NCBI GenBank assembly: GCA_918026815.1
Contig: CAKJVC010000098.1
Coordinates: 248,001 to 312,000, forward strand
Direction: 5' to 3'
Source of the DNA: Chalara sp. BL73
Taxonomy: Eukaryota; Ascomycota; Leotiomycetes; Helotiales
Length of the DNA stretch: 64,000 nucleotides
Below the pieces are notes generated by a model. That model worked only from the letters and a program-made list of their open reading frames with translations, was not told the DNA's origin and made no database searches. How positions within the stretch are numbered: the stretch's first letter is position 1; every line of letters starts with the position of its first letter. Positions 1 through 12,142 of the stretch are shown in pieces. The translations under genes were made by a program, and so were the position numbers.

Positions 1-714
1 ATTTGACGACGTTGAATCTACAGTAGAGAGTTCGCTGCTTCTTTAAACATACGGTCATTGGTAGCACGATATAGTGCTTATGATTATTTTGTTTTTGTAC
101 CTTGGTACTTGAGAGAAAATTCCTTTTGCACAATATCAAACTCTTCAAGTAATATTAAACACTAGCCCCGCGAGTTCTTGGGAGTTTCGCGGCCCCATGT
201 TCTGATCAGCCTGGCTGAAATTACGCACAGTATCTTCCCTAAGAGTTCGGAGCATAGCCAGGTGTTCCTTGCATGACTAACGAGTTCTATGTGAAGTTGT
301 TCCTCCTCCATCTCTCCTATCACCGGACAGTCTATGGTGTCCATGTTCCTTACCAGGCTCAAGGATGTAACAATCCCACGTTACCAACCCTAGTAGTTTC
401 CCTACTCAGATTTGGCATTCACGTCCGGTCATGCTTCTCAACATATACATGATTCTTTTTGATGCGTCCGAGTGGACGGGCCCGATGTCTAGAAGCACTA
501 CTTCAGCCCAGGTGAAGAGGAAGTCCGCCTATGCTGGGCAAGTATATAATGACACAGTAGCCCCCTTGAGAGCGGATCTGCAGTTGCTCTCCAGCACTCT
601 TACACTCCTTTGTCCGCTTCTTGTACATACTATCTTCTGTTGATCTATACTTCATCAAGCTATTCAATCCTTACCTTCATACAAGCATTCTTAGCCACAA
701 CTGAGGAACTAAAC
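1..714. other. Window start and GH16 promoter
   Basis: No gene is supported. A 66-codon minus-strand frame (162-362) is the best ORF but has no recognisable features. The 100 bases before 715 are the likely GH16 leader. Confidence 0.5.
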
Positions 715-1770
715 ATGTCTATCATATCCACCCTCCTGGCATCTGCCAGCATCTTGCTCTCCCCCACCGTCAGCGCATCACCATTCGTCGCCAACGGTAC
801 CTATCAAAGGCTAGCTGCTGCAAGCTACCACCTCGTGGATTCATACACTGCATCAAACTTTTACTCCTCCTGGGATTTCTTCCAGGGCAGCGACCCTACT
901 CATGGATATGTCAACTATCGCAGTCAAGCTGATGCTCAGAGCATCGGGTTGGTGAATACCAACAACAACCAGGTCTATATGGGTGTAGACTGGACGACCA
1001 CAAATCCAGGCTCGCCGGGTCGTGGCTCTGTTCGCGTCACTACCAAAAAGGCATATACACATGGCCTATTCATTGCTGATATTGCACACATGCCTGGAGC
1101 TATCTGTGGAGTGTGGCCTGCATTCTGGATGTTTGGGCCAAACTGGCCGTCAAGCGGAGAGAGTAAGTAATCTAAAGGACCATATCAAGGAACTGTACGA
1201 GCATCAAGCTAACTTCACCCAGTCGACATCATCGAGGGCGTGCACCTGCAAAACACCAATATCATGACTCTCCACACCTCCCCAGGCTGCACCATCAACA
1301 CCGCGGGCTCGCAATCCGGAACCACACTCCTGCGCTCCGACTGCAACTCCAACTCCGGCTACGACGGCTGCGGCGTCTCGTCATCCAACACCAACAACTA
1401 CGGTGACGGTTTCAACAACATCGGCGGCGGCGTCTATGCTATGCAATGGGAGTCCTCTGGCGTCTACGTCTGGTTCTTTCCTCGTGGCTCCATCCCTGCC
1501 GATATTACCAATGGTGCACCCGTGACGGGCAACTGGGGTCTCCCGGTGGTTGCTTTTAATGGGGGCAGCAGCTGCAACATCGATACATTCTTCAAGAACC
1601 AGAATATAGTGTTTGATACTACGTTCTGTGGTGACTGGGCGGGAAGTGTTTGGGGAAGCAGTGGTTGTGCAAGCAGGGCGGCAAGTTGCGTGGATTATGT
1701 TGCGCAGAACCCTGCGGCGTTTAAGAATGCGTTTTGGTTGGTGAACTCTGTCAAAGTTTACTCTCAGTAA
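715..1770 (+). CDS. Secreted GH16 endo-1,3(4)-beta-glucanase
   Basis: Predicted secreted glycoside hydrolase of family GH16 acting on beta-1,3(4)-glucans in fungal or plant cell walls. Two exons, 715-1162 and 1223-1770, are joined across a 60-base GTAAGT...CAG intron and give 331 residues. Residues 1 to about 20 form a hydrophobic signal peptide ending near SASPF. The splice creates GEIDIIEG, the GH16 catalytic ExDxxE motif: first Glu nucleophile, second Glu acid/base. It is followed by the family-typical GVHLQNTN. VWPAFWMFG upstream is also conserved in GH16. The motif only appears after splicing, which confirms the intron. The protein ends soon after the catalytic domain, with no carbohydrate-binding module or GPI signal visible. 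Exact substrate preference is not readable from sequence. Confidence 0.92.
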
Positions 1771-2029
1771 GTAGGATTACGAGGAGAGGAAGGCATTGGG
1801 CAGGAGGGCTAGGGTTTTATGATAGGATGCATCTCCGGCAATATTTGGAGTTGGATAGGATTTTTCACTTCTTGCACATACTTTTTGGATACCACTTTTG
1901 TCTGTATATACACATTCGCTACACAATGGAGAGCATGCTTATAATCTCTGTGTCTTGTTAGAACATTGACATGTGGTGATATGTTCAATCTGAAACAAAT
2001 GGGGAGAATCCACCCGAGAAACAGGCGCA

Positions 2030-2694
2030 CTATTGAGGTTTAGAATTTTGGAAGCCGTATGCACCCATGACCTCAAAGTGCTTATTCTGGATATAGTTCT
2101 GATCATTCTCGTTTACATGCACCTCAAACAAGCGTAGCTCCCGTTGGGCCTCCGGCCCCTCCTGGTCGATATTATGCTTGATCTCCTGTGTGCGGTTGAA
2201 CTTCCCACCTATCATGCAGACAAGCGATCATGCGCCAGAAGAATGGCCTTGCACTAATGAGCGTTAAGAGTGCGGTCCTGGTGTTTCAAGCGCATATGGT
2301 AACTCAGGACAGACATAAAATTGACCATCATAACCTTGTTATCAGCGAATTTTATGGCACCAAGTGGAACAGCCCGTGACCTTGCATCCTGGAAGTATGA
2401 ACACTCATTTAGAGGGAACATATTGACCTTTCTTCCGCCCCGGCTCCTGTTCGCCCTGACTTCCTGGGATCAGGTCCATCAATCTCTTCCTCCCAAAAAT
2501 ATTAACTTTGCACGGCCTTACCCAGCGTGTTTACGTTCTGGTTCACTGCCAAAGCTATCATCTTCCTGATTCGGGGTGATCTTTGGCATTGTGCTACGAA
2601 GGTTTTGATAAGGCATCTCTTGGGCGATTATATTCCTTGCTTCATCTTCACCAATACGTGTATAAGCTGGATCCCACGCAAAGTTTGATGACAT
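2030..2694 (-). CDS. Unrecognised three-exon protein, 164 residues
   Basis: I do not recognise a family. The model joins 2522-2694, 2304-2446 and 2030-2208 on the minus strand, and the phases sum to 165 codons including the stop. Exon 1 starts MSSNFAWDPAYTRIGEDEAR and is hydrophilic; exon 2 carries DARSRAVPLGAIKFADNK; exon 3 carries QREL...FEVHVNENDQNY. Intron 1 has a good GTAAGG donor and a CTGAT branch-like site; intron 2 has a weaker GTTACC donor. All three pieces read like protein, with mixed composition and no repeats. There is no signal peptide or membrane segment. It may be lineage-specific, or a decaying gene if the weaker junction is wrong. Confidence 0.38.
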
Positions 2695-4033
2695 CTTGAA
2701 ATGTCAACCATGTCATTAAAATGATCGAGTGGCCATGTTCGTTCTTGCTGAGCTTGGGAATCTTAGCAGTACTGGAATCAAATTGAGAAAGGTAATTTCA
2801 GTGCAAGTGTGATAATGGTGTCGGCCTGGAGGGTTGTTTTGATTTTTAATGGAGCTGGAAGACGGATGACCCATAGCATTACAGCCTTACCGTGGTGCCC
2901 ATTTCACTTCTGAGCGAACTTACAACTGAAAATGGGTTTGAAATCAGACTCGAGCGATTAAGCAGTGAAAATTTCCTTTACAAGTTCCTTTTGTTACTAT
3001 TTGGATAAACCCACGTTTTCGAATCGCGTTTCCTTCCTGTTATCCTCTGCGACCGAAGTTCATTTATTCTTAAACTCTTAAAATGTGCTGCCACCGGCTC
3101 GATCAAGCAAGGGAGCTTCTTTAAAGATCTTAGAGAAATAGTGGGCTAGTTTTTGCCGATGAAGTCAAGACTGGTGGGCAAGCTTGCGTTAAAGTAGTTT
3201 TCAATTAATTTTACATTAATTTCCTTCAAAAAAAGGACGTATGTACATATTATTACCAACTACTGAGGCTGGGAGGAGTTGAGCTCAAATAAATGTACTA
3301 ATTCTCCTTGTCAAGCCGCAGTGTGGAATTCCCCTTTGTTGTATGTATGACCAGTAATTCAACAATCGATAGTTTTTCTTGTTTCAAAGTATTGGTACGT
3401 ACACTGCCCCTCCTCTTTGAAGAATACGCCACTTTTGTATAAGCACCTGTCGGATCACTCTACCTGTGGCAACACCACGTCTTTACGTGGATTGCTTAGG
3501 TTGAATGTGATTGATTGTTGAAGGTTGAATGGAGGAATGAGGATATGCCCCTTCCTGGGTCATGTGACGGTGTCACATGACCTGTCCCCCATTCAATAGC
3601 TAATCTACGTACAAACAGCACCTTAATACAGAATGCAGGAAATGATATGCGTGACAAATTACTACAAATGTTTCCACAAAGAAAGCTTCGTTCAATAAGC
3701 TTGCCCATCTTGACTGCAGCAGAATAGCAAAGCAAGTAATCACAAGGTTAAAACGATCGAGCAGTGCTCAGAAGAACAGCACTACGGTTACTATGAGTAA
3801 CGTGTACCCACCCATTCTTCATATTTTGGTCAAAAGTTTACAAGATAACCACCGAGTTCATACAACACCTGTGCATATATGATATATTTCTTGCACCTCT
3901 GGTTTGTTGATGATTGGTCAGTTTAATGAGGTTTGATACATGAATCTATTTGCAGCAACCAAAAATGCTAACCATTTACGACTCCTGATGTGTAAGGCTT
4001 TAATATACATGTTGACTTGTAATAGCAAAACTT
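2695..4033. other. A/T-rich intergenic region
   Basis: 1.3 kb with frequent stop codons on both strands and no coding segment that I can support. Confidence 0.55.
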
Positions 4034-5609
4034 TTAGTCATAAAACTTCTTCTCAAACTTGAACCCTGCACTTTCCAGACGATCGATAAATTTCTGACCT
4101 AAAGTAGCAGGCGTATAGACACCTCCGGAAAGCTTATGATCATCGCGAAGAATTGAGATAGCGCCTTCGGCCAACGATACAGCCGTAACTTTTCATCATT
4201 AGCAATTATATGGCCCAGGCAGGAGCTTTGAAAAATTCTTACAAAGATACATTGAGCCTCTGAATGAGGCTTTGCAGAAGGCTCGTGGAGGATTCGGCGC
4301 TTTGACATCGGGATATGCAATACCACGGTACTCGAAGTGGTCATTCTTTGACTGCTCCCTCGTTGGTCCGTCACCTGGCTGATAGACAAACTTCCTTGCC
4401 AGTGTGCGGAAGAAAGGGATAACGATAAGGAGACCACCTAAAATCAGTCCAAAGTGTAGCACAACACCAGTAAAAGCGTTGCGAGCCTTCATGTATTCAT
4501 GAAATGTAAAGTTTGGTCCATAATCGAGAAATCCCCAGCTTCTTTGCACGATTGGCGTATCCGTTGTCGCCGGGAATGTTGTTGTAAGGAGTCCCAGATC
4601 TGGTACGCTACGGATGCCAAATAATTTTGTAGTCCAGGACGTGGTATCCGGAGTATTTGGACCAGGCTTAGGCGATATAGCATACGGGCCCATTGACTCT
4701 TTGATCTCTGCCAGGCTAAAACTTTCAAAAAATGAAAGAACGGTCGACAAGGTACCACCGGATGGAGCCGAGCTTTGTTATTATCAGTCGAAGGTTATCT
4801 GAACGCGGAGCTAGAGATACCGACTTCACCTCATGCACTGAGACGACAACTTCTCCAGTTGGCGCTGAAAATCTCTCCTTGATCATGTTTACCAGAGACC
4901 ATGTGATAAGATCTGGTGGCGCAGATTCTACTCCAATCTGCGGGATCATGATGCTGCCACTTTCCTGAGCTGTCGCTTCATATTTCTTGAGCATTCGTGC
5001 AACATATGGGATCTCGCCTGTGGCGTCTAGGTAATGAGTACCATTCTCGGCACATGCTTTGAAAGCGTGCTCTCCATGTTCACCATACGGGCCAACCGTG
5101 GCAATGATGACTTTTGTCTTCTTCGCCAGTGCAGACAGGTCTGCATCATTCAAATTGCAGACTTCAATACCTAGTGCCTGGTCAGCTTCAGTTGCCCATG
5201 CTATATAGGCGAAATATAGCCTTGGAGATAAGAAGTAGCTTGTAACGACCTTGCCATGTTTAGACAGTAATAATCTTAGACTAGGTTGCGGTACAAGTAA
5301 CAGCACACTTACAGGAGCCACGATTCAAACGTGGCTCACAGAATCTACGGTGGGCATCGATATGTGCATCCCATGAGCATAGATTGAAAATCTGACAGGG
5401 TAACAATACTAGGATCAGTGCTTACCAGGCTGTAACCTATCAGGATTTAAAGCTTTAAGCTCATCTGCAACCGCCTTGAGCTTGCTTTCAGATCGTCCGG
5501 CAAGAGCCCATTTCAAATCCACAGAGAGACTCGTCGTAATGTATTCAGCGGTATATTTTCCGGTGTATCCTGTAGCACCGAACACAACGATGTCATACTG
5601 GCGAGACAT
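4034..5609 (-). CDS. Saccharopine dehydrogenase-like oxidoreductase (SCCPDH-type)
   Basis: Putative NAD(P)-binding oxidoreductase related to human SCCPDH, a lipid-droplet and membrane-associated protein. True saccharopine dehydrogenase activity is not expected. Four exons on the minus strand (5426-5609, 4825-5170, 4243-4772, 4034-4188) give 404 residues. The N-terminus has a Rossmann nucleotide-binding motif, VVFGATGYTG (about residues 8-17). NGTHYLDATGE and the VGPYG stretch are typical of this family. A hydrophobic segment LILGGLLIVIPFF near residue 300 could be a membrane or lipid-droplet anchor. Intron 1 is about 255 bases, against 52-54 for the other two. Intron 2 uses an unusual GTCGGT donor but restores the expected SGGT sequence. 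The start is the only Met upstream of the Rossmann motif. Confidence 0.9.
5315..5337. repeat. Perfect 8-bp hairpin in long intron
   Basis: GAGCCACG (5315-5322) pairs with CGTGGCTC (5330-5337) around a seven-base loop. It lies inside the unusually long first intron of the oxidoreductase gene. On the minus strand the loop TTTGAAT resembles a tRNA T-loop, but I find no matching acceptor or anticodon arms. Confidence 0.6.
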
Positions 5610-5991
5610 GGTTTTGAGACTCGCAATTGAAATAATATTGAATTAGTGTTTTATAAAATTCAAATAAGGGAAAGATAGTTTGAGATCTACGAAAAAATAA
5701 TAATTCTTAGATTCAATTTATCATTGCATCATTGTAGAAAGATATTCCTTGCATCTGGACACGAACGAGGAATTTAGTGAGCCGCGGCTTGTTCCTGAAA
5801 GGATCCACTTTTCATCATCAACGTTTCAAACTGATTCTGACTTAGCTTCTCACAGCCTTGGCATACAACACGTGATCAAACTCTAGCCTCGCTAACCACC
5901 CACACACAACCCAAGTTTGGATCAACGGCAGAAAATCGCAAAATCGATTACTTCTCTCCATATCCATCATCTCAGCAACAATACCGCAAAG
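5610..5991. promoter_or_regulatory. Divergent promoter region: oxidoreductase / eL43
   Basis: 382 bases separate the minus-strand oxidoreductase start from the plus-strand eL43 start, so this must hold both promoters. The half nearest the oxidoreductase is A/T rich. I see no recognisable binding site. Confidence 0.5.
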
Positions 5992-6518
5992 ATGACCAAG
6001 AGAACCAAGAAGGTCGGTGTTACCGGTAAATATGGTACCAGGTACGTGAGAACTCATTTAGAACAAATGGTAGTCGGCGACGGAGCACAATTCACGATTG
6101 TCGGAAGTTCTCAAGTGCATAGCACGAAGATTATCTCCCCCTCGCACAGATTAAAGATACCATTCAGGTGGCTGTTGGATTGAAATAGAGGCGCTGACTT
6201 TGAGACCTTCTTAGATACGGTGCTTCCCTCCGTAAGCAAGTCAAGAAGATGGAGATCACACAACACGCCAAATATGTCTGCACATTCTGCGGAAAGACAA
6301 CTGTGAAGAGGCACTCTGTTGGAATCTGGGACTGCAAGGCTTGCAAGAAGACCGTCGCCGGTGGAGCATACACACTCACGTATGTCAACGAGCACAACAG
6401 CCTTAACTAGACAGGAAAACTGGACCAGGCAGTAACTAACAAACTGGGAAACAGAACACCCGCAGCTGCGGCCATGCGATCAACACTTCGACGATTGAGG
6501 GAGATTGCGGAAGTTTAG
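5992..6518 (+). CDS. RPL43: 60S ribosomal protein eL43 (L37a)
   Basis: Component of the cytosolic large ribosomal subunit. Three exons (5992-6041, 6215-6379, 6455-6518) give 92 residues, the normal length for eL43. The protein begins [19 protein letters not shown] and has the zinc-ribbon cysteines CTFCGK ... CKACKK spaced as in the family. The C-terminus is [12 protein letters not shown]. An intron close to the start codon is common in fungal ribosomal protein genes. Intron 2 has a clear ACTAAC branch site 24 bases before CAG. The protein is nearly invariant across eukaryotes, so the call is secure. Confidence 0.97.
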
Positions 6519-7997
6519 ATGGGCTTGGTTTGGTTTTGCTTACGGGAACATTTGCTGGTGTATGGGATGGGCATGGCGGATACCATACCTTACTGGACGT
6601 CGCTCTCCGATGACGACTAAATAAAGCACTTCAAAACGCAATGCATTTCATGCTTCCATTTTCTTGCGGCTCGCTTTCAGGACCTATTTGTGAAATGTGC
6701 AGACAGCCGCTGGTGATTGGACTTTGATGATCGAGTAAGTTACCTAATTGAGATATAGGCATCAGCGAGCACTGCGTCCCCACACACTGGCTACTCTTGG
6801 GGCTTTCCATCATGTCGAGAATCCAAAAGACGATGGGGGGCGGTTAAAGATCAATTGTGGCCCATTGTACCAGGGCACGGGGGGTGTTACGAAGAAGTGC
6901 AGAAGCGCGCCTCGAGACATATTGATGGTTTGAGGCATAGCTTTTGCGACAAGAATGGCAGATGACCAGCACGTCATTTCATACCTATCTTCAAGAGTGA
7001 CTACTCGAAGCTGTGGTGCTGTCCAAGGTGCTGTCCAATGTGCTGGGCGTGGGATATAAGGCGACGGTTGCCTTCTGCTGCTTTGCCACTTTAGGACAAG
7101 TCATCTAAGAAGAGCCTCATCCGCTATTCCTTGCGGTACGCTCCAACCCTTTCCTTGTTGTGAGTCACAGCACTAAATCTTGTTCATCGAGCAGTGACCG
7201 CTTCCCCAAGCTGAGATGCATCCACACATCACATGATTACTTGATCAGCTTACCTGTCTGAGTGAGTCCCTACCAACCTAATGCAGGTAGGCACAACCAC
7301 GTGTGTGAATCCTCTTCTCGAGCCTGTCTTAACCTCCTTACAAGAACTTTGCATATCCTGCCTCGCAGGGAACGAGAGGCTGTTCTTATAAATTTGTATA
7401 CTGCCTGTTTCATTTGAAGCAATATTGAGGCGTTGCTTCTCCACCCCTCCTTGTCGCAGCCGAAGCAGCAGCAGCAGCAGCAGCACGTTGTCCATGTCGC
7501 ATGCACATACACCAGACCCCAGGGGCTGCCTGCTCTGATTGTCTCGAAACATCATCAAGTCACCACCAAGCATAAATAAACCTGCGGGATTACGGCAAGC
7601 TGGCTCATTGCGAATTAACCGCGCAAAACCCCCAAAAGCGAAATCACGGGTCGAAACCATTCCTGATAGGAGGTTTTGCCTTGGACGGGTCCCTGACCGC
7701 TTGGGTCTCTTCGATTTACTCCGCAGAATTAGTCTAGGTCCCACTCCATTGGTTCGCCTACTAGCTCCCGCCTTCTTACCTGCCTGCGCTTTCGATTCGA
7801 ACGTCGCTCCTCTCTTTCGTCCCCCCCAGCTCACTGTCATAAATCCATTTCAAGATTCAGCCCATCTACGACTAAGAACAACACAACAACCCAAACATTT
7901 ACTAAATCCTCACCCACACCCCCTCCATACCGCCAATCCTTTTTCATGACTTCCTCCCCTCGACCCAATATCAACTCTCACTATCTCTTTTGCCAGA
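6519..7997. other. Intergenic region with short simple repeats
   Basis: No gene is supported. It contains two tandem copies of GGTGCTGTCCAA plus a partial third (7015-7045) and seven AGC units (7464-7485). The 3' part is C/T-rich and probably holds the promoter and 5' leader of the RING/PHD gene. The open frames at 7250-7950 on both strands are biased in composition and have no family features. Confidence 0.6.
7464..7485. repeat. (AGC)7 microsatellite
   Basis: Seven perfect AGC units about 510 bases upstream of the RING/PHD start codon. Probably in the promoter or leader. Confidence 0.9.
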
Positions 7998-10033
7998 ATG
8001 GCGGACTCGTGCATTATTTGTATGGAGGAATTGGACGTGGTTCCTGACCCAGTCCCAGGTGATCTTGACGATGCGGGTGCCGTGGCGGACCCGAACCAAA
8101 CGTCGACCACAACAACAAACCCTGGAAAAGACCACGAACAGCAACTGATTGCCCTCATTAAACCCTGCGGTCATGTTCTACATGACGAGTGTTTGAGGCA
8201 GTGGTCTCAAAAAGCAAATAGCTGCCCCATTTGTCGTCATAACTTCAATCTCGTTGAAGTACTTGATAAAGTCGGAGGTATGTTTCCCCTCTTTTGTTCA
8301 ATATGTTTTTCAAATCTGCTACTCTCTTTGAATTGATTCGAGGATTTGTTTTACTGAATTTGCGGGGGCGTCTTTTGTTACTCAGCATACCATTCCCGGG
8401 ATCCTAAACATAATCACAGGCGGTACCCTTGGCTGGACCAATGCTAACCATCGCTTTAGGCAACGTCTTATCCGATTACGAGGTCGAAGACAAGAAGCAA
8501 GTACACGAATTCGATCCTGCTGCGTGGATTGCCGACAATGAGGAAGAGGAAGAAGAACATGGCATGGAATGCCTAATCTGCGATTCCAACGCATCGCCCG
8601 AGGTTCTTCTTATCTGCGAGGGTTGCGAATCGCCGTATCATACATACTGCTTAAGCCTTGATGGGTTACCGAGCGGGAGCAGCTGGTTTTGCATGGCATG
8701 TCAGGAGGATGGAATCGCCCAGACGGTGCATAATTCAAGACCTCGACGATCATCTCCAAACCGACCAAGAACCAGAGCTACCATTCTACAGACCCAGCGA
8801 AGAATAAGAACGGATACATGGCTGGGTGCATGGGACCAGATCAGCAGCCAAGTTCACAATGCGGTCGGTTTGGATCTCGACTTCTCAGATGATGACCAAC
8901 AGCACATGTCCAGCTACAGACGACACAGGCTTGAAACTGCAGCTGAGAGGGCAGAGCATGAGCAGTGGCGACGGCGACTAGAGATTGCTGCAAGGCAAGG
9001 CGCTGCAAGCATATTTCGAAATGCAGCTCCCTTACTTCGAGACCAAAGGCCGAGTTTGCAATCCCCAATGGAGTCGCCTGAGGAGGCCAGAGCCTGGTCA
9101 GCATTTGAGAAAGCTAAGGAAATGGAAAACTCCTCAAATGCAATATCCACTAGCCCAAGGAACCGAAAGAGGACCCGTGGGGCAACTATATCGTCTCCCT
9201 CATCGCCAGTCGCAGGGCCATCGCAGGGACCTGAACGGAAACAGAAACGGCCTCGAACGCGACGCGTGTTAGACGCACCTGCTGCCGCCTCGTCATCGGC
9301 CTCTCCCATGAACAGTGGCTCATCGAACACTCATCCGAGAAGCCCAACTCGATCTCAAATCAATACTACTGGCGAGCCCTCATTCCTTTCAAGCTTATTG
9401 AAGGAAGTGGAAACCACCACACCTGATATTGACGATGAAAATAGACATAGCTTTGCTGTTTTTCAGTCACTACATCCACAACGGATGACAAGTCCATTCA
9501 CAGAATTTTCGTCCCCCGCCGCCTCACCATCACCACCTTCTTCCCGGCAACATTCACCTGGCCCTTTATCCGCTACGCCTCCTCCACATAGCGAAAGAAG
9601 ACCTGGCTCCCCACTTCCACTTACGTCACACATTACACCGAGACACTCCCACTCAGAATATTCACCTAGTCGACCTGCCCCAGAAAGCAATGAAGGGCCA
9701 AGCCAAGGTCACACAGCCCTCGAACTAAGACAACCAAGACCAAGAAGACCCGCATGGGCGCAGGCCCGATCTCCTGCAATATCACCGGCAAGGGCAAACA
9801 TGTCACAAGAAGCGAAAGAAGGTATTAGTAAGATCGTTAAATCAGCCCTCGGCCCTCACTGGAAGGCTGCGAAAATCACGAAAGAACAGTATGCTGAAAT
9901 CAATCGGGACGTGTCAAGAAAGCTCTATGAAGTAGTTTCTGAGAGCAACGCGACTGAGGACCAAGACAGATTCACTTGGGAGAAGATTGCCGCGACAGAA
10001 GTGGCAGCCGCTGTAAAGTCATTAAAGGCTTGA
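7998..10033 (+). CDS. RING-H2 plus PHD finger protein, Asr1/PHRF1-like E3 ligase
   Basis: Predicted nuclear ubiquitin ligase of the RING-PHD type. Yeast Asr1 and animal PHRF1 share this order and bind or ubiquitinate RNA polymerase II. Exons 7998-8277 and 8460-10033 give 617 residues. The RING starts at residue 5 (CIICMEEL) and continues CGHVLHDECLRQW...CPIC, with an insertion of about 40 residues between the first and second metal pairs. The PHD finger follows at about residues 120-165 (CLICDSN...CEGCESPYHTYC...WFCMACQ). A long disordered Ser/Pro/Arg-rich middle leads to a C-terminal helical segment (SKIVKSALGPHWKA...ITKEQYAEINRDVSRK) resembling the polymerase-CTD-binding end of PHRF1. The intron ends at TTTAG after a GCTAACC branch site. 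The Pol II link is inference from family. Confidence 0.85.
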
Positions 10034-11015
10034 AATGATACCAACATAATGAGCATGAAGTAATGAATTTCAGCGAACTCTGGGAGTCTGTTTAGGAAAC
10101 ATAGGCGCAACCATTAGATACCCAGGCATATGGAGTTTCATCTTGGGCGGTTCTAGTACGGAGACTTGGGCATAGGAGGAGTTATGGAATCTGCATTTGC
10201 GTTGCTTCAAAGTTCATTGCAGATACTGCATTGTTCTGTATATATTATACATAAATATATGATGCCATTGCTTCAACTTTGCAAGACACGAGTATTTGAG
10301 TATGAAAGGCAGTATAGAGAAGTGAAAATGTGATTCAATGCAATTGAGATAACAAATGGCTTCAAAGGCTCAGGACTTGAGCTATGGGAAGAGGCAGTTT
10401 TGAGACGCAATAAAGCAAAAGTAAAAGACTTGCAGCAGAGCAGGTGTCACCATAGCTATCCTCAGATAGCGTAGTCGCACTCTGGCGCTTGACAGCTCTC
10501 AGTTACAATCAATCCAGCTCGTACTGCTTTTGTATGTGGAACAAGAGCGCAGGTGCACCATCGATCGCTCTGTGCTCTGTTAATCCTCTCTGCCTTGCAC
10601 TTTCAGCCCCTTTCAGTTCAATTATCCCTTTAATTTAGAATGTCAACAGTCGCTATCTAACAGTTCCCGTGGAGACGTGGGTGCCGCTAGCGAAAAAAGC
10701 CTGTGATAAGTTCAATCTGGGCACTATTAAATGATCGAGACATTCTGGATTGAAATAGGTCTTGATGATAAGGATGAAGTGCCTGAAGAAGAAGAAAAGA
10801 AATCTTGAGGGTGAAAATTTATGGTGTTCCCGCTAGACGCTAGTGTGATTAGTCAGCATATTTTTTTCAGGCATAGCACCGTGCGACATCTACTAATTGG
10901 AAATTGGAAATAGAACAGGTTGAGCAACGGAAAGTGCAGATATGACGGCGAGCAGTAGAGGAAGCAGAGCTGTGAGCTCGTTATTAAGTAGGTTTTTTAG
11001 AGCGATTGAGAAGGA
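10034..11015. other. Intergenic region, no feature seen
   Basis: 3' end of the RING/PHD gene and 5' region of the mL46 gene. I see no supported gene or RNA. Confidence 0.6.
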
Positions 11016-12142
11016 ATGGGGTTAATTGGGGCAGGATCACAACAACCACGAGTTTGCAGCTCTTGTTTGCGAACCATCAATCGTCCGATACCTCAATATC
11101 GACGCTATGCGGCTACAGCCACGGCCGTTAAGGCCTCAGACAGATCAAATTACAATCAAGCAACAGAACCGAAGAAGATCCCTGCTGCGTCTTCATTGCC
11201 AGAATATATTGTGCAGTCAGGGGTTTTACTGTCCCGACCGCCTATCCTCACAAAAGAGCCATCCAGTTTCGAGAAGGCGTTTTTCTTCTATCAGAAGCGG
11301 CTCAATGAAAGGCTTGTGATGCCATTCACTCGCTACTTCTACTTTAAGAAGGACACTCCCGCAGACACGGATTGGAAGATCAAAGCCAAAGAACGAGACT
11401 ACCAACCTGCTCGCGAACTGGGAGGATATAATCCGTACTCGGACGTAGGCTGGAATGATGAGTTATTGGTCGGGGATAAGCTGAGTGAAACAAGCACAAT
11501 GGTGGAGGCGCTGGTGCGGGACTCGCATGTTCGAGCGGTGGAGGGAAAGGATGGCAAGGCCATGGTGGTTGAGGGCGGGGAGCAAGAGCTGCATGAAGGG
11601 AAGATTGAGATGCCGCTTGAGAGGACTACGGAGGCGGATCGGAAGCATGATGTTAAGAGGTTAGATAGGCAGCTAGAAAGGACACTATATTTGGTTGTGA
11701 AGAAGCCAGAAGGAAGCTGGGAGTTTCCCCATGGACCATTGGAAGGAAGGGAAAATTTACTTCAGGTTTGTGTTCCTACCTGAGAGCTATCAGTGGCGAT
11801 GCTAATCGGATACAGGCTGCAGAGAGAGTTCTTGTCCAGACTGCTGGTGTTAATATGAATACATGGCTAGTAGGCCACGCTCCAGTTGGCGCATATGTCG
11901 CTCCGCCTGTATACGAAGCGAAACGCATTACGAACGAGGAAGCCAACGCAGCCGATGTATCTCCTAAAAAGCCAGGCAGGAGAGTATTTTTCATGAAGGG
12001 AAGGATCATGGCTGGCCAAGCGAACCTCAAGGGAAATATTTTTGGCTTCACAGATTTCAAGTGGTTGACTAAAGAGGAGATCCAGAAGACGGTGTCGGAA
12101 AAGTATTTTAGCGATGTGAAAGATATGCTTGCTGATAGGTAG
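11016..12142 (+). CDS. Mitochondrial large-subunit ribosomal protein mL46
   Basis: Mitoribosomal protein mL46 (yeast Mrpl17), which has a catalytically inert Nudix fold. Exons 11016-11765 and 11816-12142 give 358 residues. The N-terminus is basic and hydroxylated, as for a mitochondrial presequence (CLRTINRP...RRYAATATAV). The family core is present: FEKAFFFYQKRLNERL...PFTRYFYFKKDTP, then LYLVVKKPEGSWEFPHGPLEG, the Nudix-like strand and turn, and VFFMKGRIMAGQ. The 50-base intron falls between LLQ and AAERVLVQ, exactly where the Nudix helix should continue. The start is the only Met before the presequence. It acts in the mitochondrial matrix. Confidence 0.93.

Noticed and set aside
7250..7840. 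196-codon minus-strand open frame, with overlapping frames rich in Cys or Leu
   Set aside because: It crosses the AGC repeat and a C-rich promoter; composition is repeat-driven and no domain is seen. It faces a better-supported plus-strand promoter region.
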